This document shows positions 40,351 to 48,781 of a stretch of DNA of 64,000 bases, one piece after another (position 1 is the stretch's first letter; each line of letters opens with the position of its first letter). The position numbers were made by a program, and so were the translations under genes. The stretch comes from Trebonia sp963822615 (lineage in GTDB: Bacteria > Actinomycetota > Actinomycetes > Streptosporangiales > Streptosporangiaceae): positions 1 through 64,000 of the forward strand of contig CAWGIM010000007.1 of NCBI GenBank assembly GCA_963822615.1, given 5' to 3'. The notes under the pieces were generated by a model. The model ran no database searches. It was not told where the DNA came from and saw nothing but the letters and a program-made list of their open reading frames with translations.

Positions 40351-40749
40351 GTGAACGACGAAGAGCGCAGCCAGCAGGGCGCCCGGGTGCGCCGGGAGGT
40401 CCTCGGCGACGCGCACGTGGACCGGGCCAGCGCCGCCGCGACCGAGTTCACCGCGCCGTTCCAGGACTGGATCACCCGGAACGCCTGGGGCGAGATCTGG
40501 TCGCGCCCCGGACTGACCCGGCCGGAGCGGTCTATCGTCACGCTGACCGTGCTGGCCGCGCTGGGGCACGAGGGCGAGCTGCACATGCACGTCAAGGCGG
40601 CGCTCCGCAACGGCCTGAGCCAGGAGCAGATCCGGGAGGTGCTGCTGCAGGTAGGCCTGTACGCCGGGGTGCCGGCCGCCAACCGCGCGTTCGCGATCGC
40701 CAGCCGCGCGATCAGCGAGTACCAGCAGGAAGCGGGCGGTGCAGCCTGA
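40351..40749 (+). CDS. pcaC: 4-carboxymuconolactone decarboxylase
   Basis: A 132-residue CMD/AhpD-fold protein with the PcaC marks: ARVRREVLGDAHVDRA, FTAPFQDWITRNAWGEIWSR, LTRPERSIVTLTVLAALGHEGELHMHVKAALRNG and EVLLQVGLYAGVPAANRAF. It decarboxylates 4-carboxymuconolactone to 3-oxoadipate enol-lactone in the protocatechuate branch of the beta-ketoadipate pathway. It starts at a GTG 40 bases after the broken pcaB and precedes pcaD, the usual order. In many actinobacteria pcaC is fused to pcaD as pcaL; here the two remain separate reading frames. Confidence 0.92.
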   Translation: MNDEERSQQGARVRREVLGDAHVDRASAAATEFTAPFQDWITRNAWGEIWSRPGLTRPERSIVTLTVLAALGHEGELHMHVKAALRNGLSQEQIREVLLQVGLYAGVPAANRAFAIASRAISEYQQEAGGAA

Positions 40750-40789
40750 ACCGGCCCGACCCGGCCGTCCGCGCTCCGGCCGCCCCCGC

Positions 40790-40862
40790 CCCGGTTCGCG
40801 CCGTCCCCGCCCGCACCGCCTCCGCCCGCACCGCCCCCGCCCGCACCGCCCCCGCCCGCACC
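40790..40862. repeat. GC-rich 15-bp direct repeats between pcaC and pcaD
   Basis: The unit CCCGCACCGCCCCCG repeats about four times, some copies with one change, between the pcaC stop and the pcaD ribosome site. A reading frame through it encodes RPHRP repeats and would join pcaC end to pcaD, but the strong ribosome site downstream argues that it is not translated as part of pcaD. Confidence 0.7.
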
Positions 40863-40879
40863 GATCAGGAGGGTCGCCC

Positions 40880-41686
40880 GTGCCCACGGTAAAGCTCGTC
40901 ACCTCAGCCGAAGGGCCGGCCAGCGCCCCGGTGCTGGTCCTCGGCAACCCGATCGGTACCACCCGGGAGATCTGGCGGCACCAGCTGCCGGTCCTGTCCC
41001 GGCACTTCCGGGTGGTGCGCTACGAGCACCGCGGCCACGGCGCGCCCGGGGCCCAGTCGCCGGCCCCGCCCGGCCCGTACACGATCGCCGAGCTCGGGGC
41101 CGACGTGCTGGCCGCGCTCAACGACCACGGCATCGAGCGGTTCGCCTTCGCCGGGGTCTCGCTCGGCGGCATGACCGGCATCTGGCTGGCGGCCAACGCC
41201 CCCGAGCGGGTGACCTCCCTCGCGGTCTGCTGCGCCGCGCTGACTCCGCAGCCGAGCGCCCAGGCCTGGCACGACCGGGTCGCGCAGGTCCGCGCCGCGG
41301 GGATGGCACCGCAAGCCGACCTGGTGCTGCCGCGCTGGTTCACCCCCGCCTTCCTGGCCCGCGAGCCCGGCGCGGTGGCGGCGGTCAGGCGGATGCTCGA
41401 CGAGACCAGCCCGGACGGCTACGCGGGCTGCGGTGAGGCCATCGCCGTGCTTGACCTGCGCCCGCAGCTCGGCCTGGTCCGGGCGCCCACCCTGGTCGTC
41501 TCCGGGGCGCAGGACATCGCCGCGCCCCCCGCGATCGGCGCCGCCACCGCCCGCGGCATCCCCGGCGCGCGGCTGACCGTCATCCAGGCCGCGGCCCACT
41601 TCGCGCACTACGAGCAGCCGGGGCCGGTCACCGACGCGCTGGCCCGGCACTTCCTGGCCACCGCGACCCAGCCCGGCCTGACCTAA
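40880..41686 (+). CDS. pcaD: 3-oxoadipate enol-lactonase
   Basis: A 268-residue alpha/beta hydrolase: VLVLGNPIGTTREIWRHQLP, nucleophile Ser in FAGVSLGGMTGIW, acid in SGAQDIAAP and His in QAAAHFAHYEQP, all matching PcaD. It hydrolyses 3-oxoadipate enol-lactone to 3-oxoadipate. GTG 40880 is chosen because AGGAGGG at 40867-40873 lies six bases upstream; the longer frame from 40739 translates the repeats. With pcaC it supplies the last steps after the broken pcaB. No pcaHG (dioxygenase) or pcaIJ/F is in the window. Confidence 0.92.
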   Translation: MPTVKLVTSAEGPASAPVLVLGNPIGTTREIWRHQLPVLSRHFRVVRYEHRGHGAPGAQSPAPPGPYTIAELGADVLAALNDHGIERFAFAGVSLGGMTGIWLAANAPERVTSLAVCCAALTPQPSAQAWHDRVAQVRAAGMAPQADLVLPRWFTPAFLAREPGAVAAVRRMLDETSPDGYAGCGEAIAVLDLRPQLGLVRAPTLVVSGAQDIAAPPAIGAATARGIPGARLTVIQAAAHFAHYEQPGPVTDALARHFLATATQPGLT

Positions 41687-41784
41687 GCGACCGTGACCTA
41701 AGCGACCGTGACCTGACGCGCCGACCGCGACCTGGGCCACCGCGACCTGGGCCACCGCGACCTGGGCCACCGCGACCTAGGCCG
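41684..41784. repeat. 15-bp tandem repeats after pcaD
   Basis: Units of the form GCGACCTGGGCCACC repeat four times from about 41727, after two copies of a related GCGACCGTGACCTAA unit that includes the pcaD stop. The convergent SGNH gene stop lies at its far edge. It is low-complexity slippage sequence. Confidence 0.8.
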
Positions 41785-42652
41785 CCACCGGCTTGCCCGC
41801 GCCCACCGCGACGTCGCAGATCACCGGGGCGGCCCCGGCCGCCGGGGCGGGCCGCAGGCCGCGGGAGGCCAGGATCGCGGCCACCGTCCGGGCGATCCAC
41901 GCGTCCCCGCCCGCGGTGGGGTGCAGGCCGCCCCCCGCGTGGGCGTACTGCCACCGCCCGGCCAGCGGGTCCATCACGATCAGGCTGGGGTCGGCCGCGC
42001 CGCCCGCGGCGGTGATCGCCTGGTCGGTCGACCGCAGCGCGGGGGTGCCGTCCAGGTTAGCGGCGAAGGTGGTGAGCAGCCCGATCCGGGCGCCGGGGGC
42101 GGCCGACCTGATCAGGCTGACCACGGCGTCCACCCGGCTGCGCTCCACGGCCGGGGGCACCCCGACGTCGTCGTGCCCCGCCTGGACGATGACCAGCGCC
42201 GGACGGAGCCCGGTCAGCCCCTCCTGGGCCAGCAGGCGATCCATCGGGCCGCGGCCGCTGCTGCCCGCCCGCTGGTAGCCCGCTCCCGGCACCCCGTAGA
42301 CGACCGCGTTCCAGTGCAGCTGCCGGGCCAGGTCAACCGCCCAGGACTGGGCGGGGTTGCCCGGCCCGACCCCGGCCGTGTAGGACGCGCCGACCACCGC
42401 CAGGGTGGGCCGCGTCCGCGGGCCGCGCTCCAGCCGCGCCTCGCAGGCGGCCAGCGGCGCGTCGACCGCCCGCAGCCCCGGGCTGCGGGGCGCCTGGTGC
42501 GCGGGAACACGCTGCAGCAGCGTCACCGAGGAGACGCCTCGGGACGCCCCGGAATCGCGCAGCCTGATCACCCACCAGGCCGACAGGAGGAGGCAGCAAA
42601 CGACCGCGACCGCCCCCACCGCCGCGAACCGCGTGTAACGGCGCTTAGTCAC
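41777..42652 (-). CDS. SGNH/GDSL-type hydrolase, secreted or membrane-anchored
   Basis: About 291 residues from GTG 42652. One N-terminal hydrophobic segment (AAVGAVAVVCCLLLSAWWVI) is a signal anchor. The SGNH blocks are visible: VVGASYTAG (nucleophile Ser, block I), QAGHDD (block III position), and GGLHPTAGGDAW (His of block V). It would be a lipase/esterase acting outside the membrane. A longer frame reaching a TTG at 42721 is possible. The gene is convergent with pcaD and reads away from a 27-residue membrane peptide gene. Confidence 0.85.
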   Translation of the reverse strand: MTKRRYTRFAAVGAVAVVCCLLLSAWWVIRLRDSGASRGVSSVTLLQRVPAHQAPRSPGLRAVDAPLAACEARLERGPRTRPTLAVVGASYTAGVGPGNPAQSWAVDLARQLHWNAVVYGVPGAGYQRAGSSGRGPMDRLLAQEGLTGLRPALVIVQAGHDDVGVPPAVERSRVDAVVSLIRSAAPGARIGLLTTFAANLDGTPALRSTDQAITAAGGAADPSLIVMDPLAGRWQYAHAGGGLHPTAGGDAWIARTVAAILASRGLRPAPAAGAAPVICDVAVGAGKPVAA

Positions 42653-42795
42653 ACCACAGTGTCGGTGACGGACACCCCGGGAGGCAACATCAGTTTCCGG
42701 CTTGTTAAGTACATGTTCCAAACGATCGACTGCGCCTGGCCATGGCGTAGGATTCGCAGGTAAAAGCGCGTCTAAGCACCGGAGGGGTCCGCGTT

Positions 42796-42879
42796 ATGAC
42801 CGACTACCTGATCGCGGCCGTCCTCTTCGTCGCCATGATCACCACGCTGATCTACCTCTGGAAGCGCGAGCACAACTGA
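42796..42879 (+). CDS. 27-residue single-TM membrane peptide
   Basis: A 27-residue frame starting at an ATG 10-15 bases after GGAGGGG. Residues 5-22 (LIAAVLFVAMITTLIYLW) form one transmembrane helix, followed by a short charged tail KREHN. The strong ribosome site, clean hydrophobic helix and position between a reading gene and a non-coding stretch support a real small protein. I cannot name it; small helices of this size often regulate a transporter or oxidase complex. Confidence 0.65.
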   Translation: MTDYLIAAVLFVAMITTLIYLWKREHN

Positions 42880-42924
42880 CCCCCTGAACCCTCCCTCCTA
42901 ACCCGCAGCCCGGATTACCCTCGG

Positions 42925-42966
42925 CTGGGGCTGGGGCTGGGGCTGGGGCTGGGGCTGGGGCTGGGG
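42925..42966. repeat. Seven tandem CTGGGG hexamers
   Basis: CTGGGG repeats exactly seven times (42 bases). Its antisense reading gives the Pro/Ser run at the end of a spurious frame. It follows the small peptide gene and may be a slippage site with no coding role. Confidence 0.9.
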
Positions 42967-43038
42967 CCGTCCGCTACCTTCGCCAATCCGCGGCAGCTCC
43001 TCAAGCCGCACAGTCGGCGTGGTAATTTTTTTCGAGCT

Positions 43039-43074
43039 GGAAACTTTCTGGCGCTATTACCCGAAAAAGTTTCC
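43039..43074. promoter_or_regulatory. Inverted repeat with GGAAACTTT arms
   Basis: GGAAACTTT (43039-43047) and AAAGTTTCC (43066-43074) are 9-bp inverted arms around 18 bases, beside the AT-rich run AATTTTTTT. The left arm also reads GAAACTTTC, a small palindrome. It lies in a 391-base stretch without other genes, between the small peptide gene and the multicopper oxidase stop. I cannot tell an operator from a hairpin. Confidence 0.45.
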
Positions 43075-43216
43075 AAGATCTTCCCCGTGCACCCGCCTCG
43101 CCGCCACATCCTGCGCGTGCGTCCGCCAGGCCGCACCCGGGGCTTGACCGCCTCGCCGCACCCTCCGCAGGCAGCCGCCGCGCCGCGCCAGAGACGCCGC
43201 GCCGTCGAGAGACGGC

Positions 43217-43251
43217 CCGGCGCCCGCGGGAGAATCCCCCGCGGGCGCCGG
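43217..43251 (-). terminator. Hairpin terminator after the multicopper oxidase gene
   Basis: A perfect 14-bp stem (CCGGCGCCCGCGGG, 43217-43230, with 43238-43251, loop AGAATCC) lies about 20 bases after the oxidase stop. Confidence 0.75.
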
Positions 43252-43270
43252 CACTTCCCCAAAGCGGCCG

Positions 43271-45181
43271 CTACACGATCTGCATCGGCCGCATCATCGA
43301 GTTGTCCTCGTGATCGAGGAAGTGGCAGTGCCACACGTACAGCCCCCGGCGGTCGAAGTGCGCCTTCACCCGGGTAATCATGCCCGTGGGCGCGTCGCAG
43401 GAGTCCTTCGGCCCGGTCTCGTAAACGTAGGGTTTCTGCACCGTGCTGCTGCCGATCACCTGCCGGTTGACCACCTCGAACTGCACCAGGTGCATGTGGA
43501 ACACGTGGGAGATGCCCAGCGTGTTGGCGAAGTTGTACACCTCCCACTGCTCCACCGTGTTGTAAGCGGGCGTCTCGGTGACCGCGTCGCTCCAGTCACG
43601 GACGGTGTTGTTGCCGCTGGCGTCGACCGTGCCGCAGGTGTAACTGGCGGTGGAGCCAGATACGACGGTCGAGGCGACCTCGCTGAAGGACACCCGCCGG
43701 GTGGTCTTGATGGTGCCCGGCGCGGTGTATTTCGGCAGCGGCAGGTGCGCGGGCGGGGTGGAGGTGTCCTTCGACTTCAGCGGCACCACGGTGAACCGCA
43801 TGACGCTGCCGGTGGTCCCGGCGGTGGCGGCGGCGCCCTCGTTGCTCATGTACAGCTTGGTGCCGGCCTTGATCCCGGTGAAGTCAACGATGATGTCGTA
43901 GCGCTCGGACGGCAGCACCGGCAGCCCGGTCTTGCCCGACAGCTCCACCGGGTGCGGCATGAAGCCGCCGTCGCTGCCGATCACCCAGATCGGCAGGGCG
44001 GCGGACGCCGGGGTGGCGGCCTTCAGGCTGGACACGATCTTCAGCGTCAGCGGCCGCACCGCGCACGCGTTCAGCACCCGGAAGCGGTAGCGCCGCGGCT
44101 CCACGTTCAGGTTCGGCCAGGTGTTGCCGTTCACCGTGATGGTGCTGCCGTAGTAGATGTCGTTCCAGATCGGCGGGATGTCCGACTGCGGGATGTAGGG
44201 CCCGGTGGAGAAGGTGTTGCTTGACGGCAGGTACTGGGTGCCGTCGGTGTTGAACGACGGGTCCTGGATGACCAGCGGGATCTCGTAATAGCTCTTGCCC
44301 GCCTGGTCGCCCCGCTTGGGGGCCGGCCCGGGCAGCACGCCCGGCTTGGCGTCGCTGCTGCCGCCGCGCATGATGTACTGGCCGGCCATCCCCGCCCGCA
44401 CGTTCAGCCGGGTCATCCCGAGGGTGTGGTCGTGGAACCACAGGGCGGTGGCGCGCTGGTCGTTGGTGTACTCGTACTCCGCCATGCCCTTGGTCCAGGT
44501 GACGCCGAAGCGGGCCTTCGCCTGGGCCGCGAACGTCGAGAACTTGCTCCCGTTGACGGCGTAGCCCTTGGGCGTGTTCTTCGAACTGGGCAGGTACCAG
44601 GCCTCGGGGAACCCGTCGGAGTCCTGGTAGACGTGCGCGCCGTGCATGTGGACCACCATCGGGACCGGCCCCTTGTAAGAGCCGGGGGTGGAGCTGAAGC
44701 TCGGCACCGAGTCCCGCCCGGCGTCGCCGCCGCTCGGGTCCGCCCAGTGCAGCGTCGGGTCGACCGGCAACACGTGCGGCACGTAGTTCCCGGACGAGTT
44801 CACCAGCTGGTTCGCCCAGACGACCCGGGTCGGCCGGTCAACGGTCGCCTCAATGGTGTGCGCCGGAGCGTGGAAACTTGACGGGGAGGTAGTGGAACCG
44901 AAACCGAAAACGGGGGTGGACGGCAGGCCTTTAGGGAGAATCTGCTGGCGGAACGGCCGGCAGGCGATCGAGTAGCCGTCATAGCCGGAGGTCTGGGTGG
45001 CCATCGGCATGGCCGGCAGGATGTACAGCTGGGTGCCGAACTGGGGAATGGTGGTGGCGTCAAGCTGGGCCGCGCTGGCCCCCTTGCTTTCCAGCCAGAG
45101 TGGTAGCTCCAGGGCGGCCCCGGCGGCCGCTACCGTCGCGCTGGCCTTGATGGCTGTCCGCCGCGACACATGGATGCCCAT
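43271..45181 (-). CDS. Multicopper oxidase, Tat-exported
   Basis: About 636 residues. The N-terminus has a twin-arginine motif (VSRRTAIKASATVAAAGAAL). Copper motifs are HMHGAHV, LWFHDHTLGMTR, HVFHMHLVQFEVV and the C-terminal VWHCHFLDHEDNSMMRPM that holds the type-1 site with an axial Met. Together they define a CotA/bilirubin-oxidase-type enzyme with three domains and no visible losses. It would oxidise phenolics, Mn(II) or Cu(I) outside the cell. Start ATG 45181 has AAGGAG about eight bases upstream. With CopCD and YcnI upstream on the same strand, a copper-resistance role is likely. Confidence 0.92.
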   Translation of the reverse strand: MGIHVSRRTAIKASATVAAAGAALELPLWLESKGASAAQLDATTIPQFGTQLYILPAMPMATQTSGYDGYSIACRPFRQQILPKGLPSTPVFGFGSTTSPSSFHAPAHTIEATVDRPTRVVWANQLVNSSGNYVPHVLPVDPTLHWADPSGGDAGRDSVPSFSSTPGSYKGPVPMVVHMHGAHVYQDSDGFPEAWYLPSSKNTPKGYAVNGSKFSTFAAQAKARFGVTWTKGMAEYEYTNDQRATALWFHDHTLGMTRLNVRAGMAGQYIMRGGSSDAKPGVLPGPAPKRGDQAGKSYYEIPLVIQDPSFNTDGTQYLPSSNTFSTGPYIPQSDIPPIWNDIYYGSTITVNGNTWPNLNVEPRRYRFRVLNACAVRPLTLKIVSSLKAATPASAALPIWVIGSDGGFMPHPVELSGKTGLPVLPSERYDIIVDFTGIKAGTKLYMSNEGAAATAGTTGSVMRFTVVPLKSKDTSTPPAHLPLPKYTAPGTIKTTRRVSFSEVASTVVSGSTASYTCGTVDASGNNTVRDWSDAVTETPAYNTVEQWEVYNFANTLGISHVFHMHLVQFEVVNRQVIGSSTVQKPYVYETGPKDSCDAPTGMITRVKAHFDRRGLYVWHCHFLDHEDNSMMRPMQIV

Positions 45182-45292
45182 AGATATGCTCCTTAGTCCC
45201 ACGCAACTAAAAACCCAAGACTTACAAATCGACGAGTGTAGTAAGAACCCAACGGGGGTGGGGTATAGATGCTGATTTGAGACAGAGGAAAC

Positions 45293-47246
45293 TTAGTGAA
45301 TCTTCAGAGAAAAGGTCACGCTGGTCTCGTCGAAGGCGTCGCCCCGCACGATGACCTGCAGCGTCCACTGGCCGCTGAAGGTGACGCTGACGTCCTGCGC
45401 CCGGTACTGGCCGGGTGAGGTAGCGGCCAGGGTGACCGGCAGCGGGCCGATGTTCCTGGCCGGGTAGTACAAGGCCGCCGTCACCTGGGCAGGCCGGTAC
45501 GCGTGGCCGTCGGGGGTGGTGAAGTAGACCTCGATGGTATTCGGCCCGAGCCGGGCCGGGTCGGCGAATACGTGCACGGTGCCGGACCCGCCGGCCGCGC
45601 CGGTGTCGAACGCCTGGCTCGCGCTGACCGGGGGCGCGTAGGCCTCCCGCCCGGTCGCGGTGTTCACCAGCACCGCGGTCAGCGCGAGGATGACCGCGGC
45701 GGTGGCCAGCTCGGCCGCGACCGACCGGCGCAGCCGCCGCATGGCGGGCTCCCAGCCGGAGCCGGGGACCAGCAGCCGCCGGTGCCGTGATCCCGGCGGC
45801 TGGCCCGGCCCGTCCAGGCCGGATACCAGGATGCTGTTGGCGGCCGTGTTGGCCAGCATCAGCGAGCCGGTGGCGGACACCGGGGTGACCGGCGTCGCGG
45901 CCTGCCCCTCCTCGGCCGCCAGGCCGGCTCTGACGGTGGGCGAGGTGCTGGCAGCCCGGCCAGATCAGCCCGAGGACGGCCGGCGACAAGCCGCGCTGGA
46001 TGAACCGACGGGCCAGGTAGCCGAGCACGATCAGCAGCAGCAGGCCCGCGACCTTGAGCAGCACTAGTTGCCCGTAGCTGGTATGCAGCAGCGCGCCCCA
46101 GGTGCCGACCTCCCGCCAGGTCTGATAGGCGCCGCTGAGGACGAGGGCGGCGACGCAGCCGAACGCGATCTTGGAGAACCGCGGCACCGCCCGCGCCACC
46201 GCCACCGTGCCGGGGCCGGAGCCGCGCAGCGCGAACCCGGCCAGCACCGCCAGGCCGCCGATCCACAGCGCCATCGCGTCCAGGTGGATGATGTCGTCGG
46301 GGATGCCCCACGGCGACTGCACGCCGGTCGAGGCGTGATCGTAGACCGCCCAGCTCGCGGCCAGCGCGGTGACCAGCAGTGCCCAGGCGGCGCCGTACAC
46401 CTGGCGGGCGCGGGGGCCGGCGGCGGGCAGCCGCGGCAGCAGGAAGGCGGCGAACGAGGCGGCGAGCACCGACATCAGCTCACGGGCGTACGAAGCGGGC
46501 CCCAGGCTGCTGTCCATCGTCTGCCTGATCAGCGTGCCGCTGAGCGCCTGGCCGAGCCCTGCCCCGGCCCCGTACGGCCCTTGCAGCAGCAGCCCGAGCA
46601 GGGTGGAGATCAGCAGCCCGAGCGAGCTGCCGAACACCAGCCGCCGGGCGCCCTTGCGCTTCCCGCCGGCCGGCCAGCAGGTCAGCAGGAACGCGACCCC
46701 GCCGCCGAGCACCGCGAAGCACAGGTACTCCAGCCACCGGACGACCGCGAACAGGCCGCTCACCAGGCCGCTGGTCGGAGGCAGGAGGGCGGCGACGTGG
46801 GTCGCGCTCGGCGCGCCGACCGAGAACGTGAACGCACCCTCCACCGGGTGCGTGTCGGCCGAGATGACGTGCCAGACGGCGGTGTAGGTGCCGTCACCCA
46901 GGCCGGATAGCAGGCCGACCGAGATCTCGTAGGACGACACGTGGACGGTCTGCCCGTTGTCCACCTGCTGGCCGGACGGCGCGTACACCACCAGGCTGCT
47001 GGCGGTGATGCCGACCGGCTGGTCGAAGGAAGCGGTCACCTGCCCCGGCTCCTTGCTCACCACGCTGCCGTCGGCGGGCTGGGTGGAGGCGAGCGCCGCG
47101 TGCATGAACGCCGCGGGCACGGCGCTGCTGGCCGGGACCGCCCGGGCGGCCGGCACCGCCTGGGCGGTGCCGGCCGCCACGACCGACAGCCCGCCCGCTA
47201 CCAGGAGGCCGGCCAGCAGCAGGCCAGCCAGCGCGCGCTTGATCAC
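45293..47246 (-). CDS. CopC-CopD fused copper-uptake/resistance protein (one apparent frameshift)
   Basis: The first part has a signal peptide and a CopC domain that begins with a conserved HA: MHAALASTQPADGSV, then VSADTHPVEG-type copper ligands in ISADTHPVEGAFTF. Eight or so TM segments of a CopD domain follow, e.g. PWGIPDDIIHLDAMALWIGGLAVLAG. The frame then shifts near 45960: one extra base in GATCTGGCCGGG would join it to a second frame (45293 to about 45957) that completes a YcnJ-type C-terminal domain (VHVFADPARLGPNTIEVYF). The corrected protein has about 650 residues. GTG 47246 overlaps the YcnI stop (GTGA). Copper handling is inferred from family. Confidence 0.85.
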
Positions 47247-47995
47247 GGGCGGCCCCGGCGGCCCCGCCGGGTGCGCAGCCAGGCCGCGCCGCCGGCCGCC
47301 AGCCCGAGCAGCCCGGCCACCAGGCCGGCCGTGCCGAGCGCGATCGCGGTGGTGTCCGATCCGGACGCGGCGGGCTGGACCGGGTCGGCCAGGCCGGCCG
47401 TGCCGTCGGCGTCGTCGGCGGACGCGCCGGCCGCGGTCAGCGTGAGCACCGGGGCCGGGTGCTCCGGCTCCGGCTGGCCCGGCTGGGGCAGGTCGATCCA
47501 GCGGACCACGTCGCCGTTGGCGTACGTCTGGATCGCCTTGAAGACAAGCTGGCTGATCCCGGACGGCAGCGGGTCGGCCGAGATCGAGAAGTCCTGGAAC
47601 TGCCCGGGCTCGATCGTGCCGCCCTTCCAGGTCACCTCGGACACCGCGGAGCTGAACGAGCCGTCGTCGGTGACGACCGGCTTGGCCAGCTTGACCGTCT
47701 GCACGGTCGCCGTCCACCCGGGCACCGGCTTGACCAGGAACTGCGCGATCGGGTGGGCGGTCGGCACCTGAAGCTGCAACTCGACCGTGGCCGCGGACGA
47801 CTCCTCGTTCGGCACCTTGAACGTCAGCTCCGCGGTCGACCCCTGCGGCGCCGACCCCGGGGTGATCGTCACGTGCGCCAAGGCCGTGCCCGCCAGGGCG
47901 ACCAGCCCGATCCCGGCCCCGCCGAGCACGAGCAGCGCGCGTGCCCCGGCCCGCCGGATACGGCGGACCCCGCCGTCCGCGTGTGGTGCCTTCAT
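47243..47995 (-). CDS. YcnI-like DUF1775 copper-associated membrane protein
   Basis: About 250 residues. A signal peptide ends in ALAHVTITPGSAPQGSTAE, leaving the His brace residue of DUF1775 at the mature N-terminus; a conserved Trp is in PVPGWTATV. A C-terminal TM helix and an Arg-rich end anchor it. YcnI proteins bind Cu(II) and deliver copper, usually next to ycnJ/copCD, as here: the two overlap by four bases. Start ATG 47995 is chosen; two longer in-frame starts are less likely. Confidence 0.9.
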   Translation of the reverse strand: MKAPHADGGVRRIRRAGARALLVLGGAGIGLVALAGTALAHVTITPGSAPQGSTAELTFKVPNEESSAATVELQLQVPTAHPIAQFLVKPVPGWTATVQTVKLAKPVVTDDGSFSSAVSEVTWKGGTIEPGQFQDFSISADPLPSGISQLVFKAIQTYANGDVVRWIDLPQPGQPEPEHPAPVLTLTAAGASADDADGTAGLADPVQPAASGSDTTAIALGTAGLVAGLLGLAAGGAAWLRTRRGRRGRP

Positions 47996-48243
47996 CCTTC
48001 TATCGCTCCAATTCCAGCTCAACATGGTGCGGGTCGCGGCAGGCGGGCCAGGAGGTGCGGGCCGTGGCGAGACGGGCGTGACGCTGGTAGACCGGGACGG
48101 CGATGGGCACCAGACCGCCCGGCATCCCGCCCCAGTTCTGCTGCGAGCCAGGTTAAAGGATCGGAGGAGGCGGACTGGTGCGAATGCTCAGAAGAAACGC
48201 AAAGTCACCGGAGGGCGCCGGTGCATCCGGTACGGTGCCAACC

Positions 48244-48762
48244 ATGCGAGGTCACCGGCTTACCGCGCGCGGCCTCAGCCAGGCGCGCCGGGCCAGCGCG
48301 CTGGCCCGGTCGGCCGCCGCGGCGCTGGCGGTCGTGCCCGCGCTGCTGCTCACCGCCTGCTCGTCCTCGCCGGCGTCGAGCGGGCCGAGCCTGCTGTCCG
48401 GCAACGTCGGCGGCAACAGCGCCACGCTGCTTCAGCCGTACAAGACCGGCACCACGGGCACCGTGCTCGCCAACGGCACCGGGTACACCCTGTACTGGTT
48501 CAGCCAGGACACCCCGACCTACACCGCCTGCGACGACGTGTGCGTGCCGCAGTGGCCGCCGGTGACCGGCAAGCCCGAGGTGGTCACCGGCGACACCCTG
48601 CCGGGCAAGCTCGGGACGCTCTACCGCTCCAACGGCGCCCTGCAGGTGACCTACGACGGCCACCCGCTTTACACCTTCGCGGGCGACTTCCGCCCGGGCG
48701 ACGTCGGCGGCAACGGGGTGGTCCAGTTCGGCGGTAGCTGGCACGTGATACGCCTGGGCTGA
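48244..48762 (+). CDS. Secreted lipoprotein with COG4315-type repeats
   Basis: About 172 residues. Signal peptide with lipobox LLLTACSS. The mature part has two copies of a beta-unit: TGYTLYWFSQDTPTYTACDDVC and the region YDGHPLYTFAGDFRPGDVGGNGVVQFGGSWHVI, with the conserved CxxxC pair (ACDDVC). These proteins are widespread in actinobacteria; some sit near copper or haem-linked systems, but no function is settled. ATG 48244 is preferred to an ATG at 48178. It is divergent from ycnI. Confidence 0.87.
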   Translation: MRGHRLTARGLSQARRASALARSAAAALAVVPALLLTACSSSPASSGPSLLSGNVGGNSATLLQPYKTGTTGTVLANGTGYTLYWFSQDTPTYTACDDVCVPQWPPVTGKPEVVTGDTLPGKLGTLYRSNGALQVTYDGHPLYTFAGDFRPGDVGGNGVVQFGGSWHVIRLG

Positions 48763-48781
48763 CCGGGGGTAGAAGCGCGGT

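Noticed and set aside
40739..40879. N-terminal extension of pcaD through Arg/Pro/His repeats.
   Set aside because: A strong ribosome site and GTG at 40867-40882 begin the enzyme; the extension is only translated repeat DNA.
42925..42966. CTGGGG array as a CRISPR or satellite.
   Set aside because: Short uniform hexamers with no spacers; it is simple slippage DNA.
43039..43074. Calling the GGAAACTTT repeat a terminator.
   Set aside because: The loop is long, there is no T tract right after either arm, and another hairpin better serves the oxidase gene.
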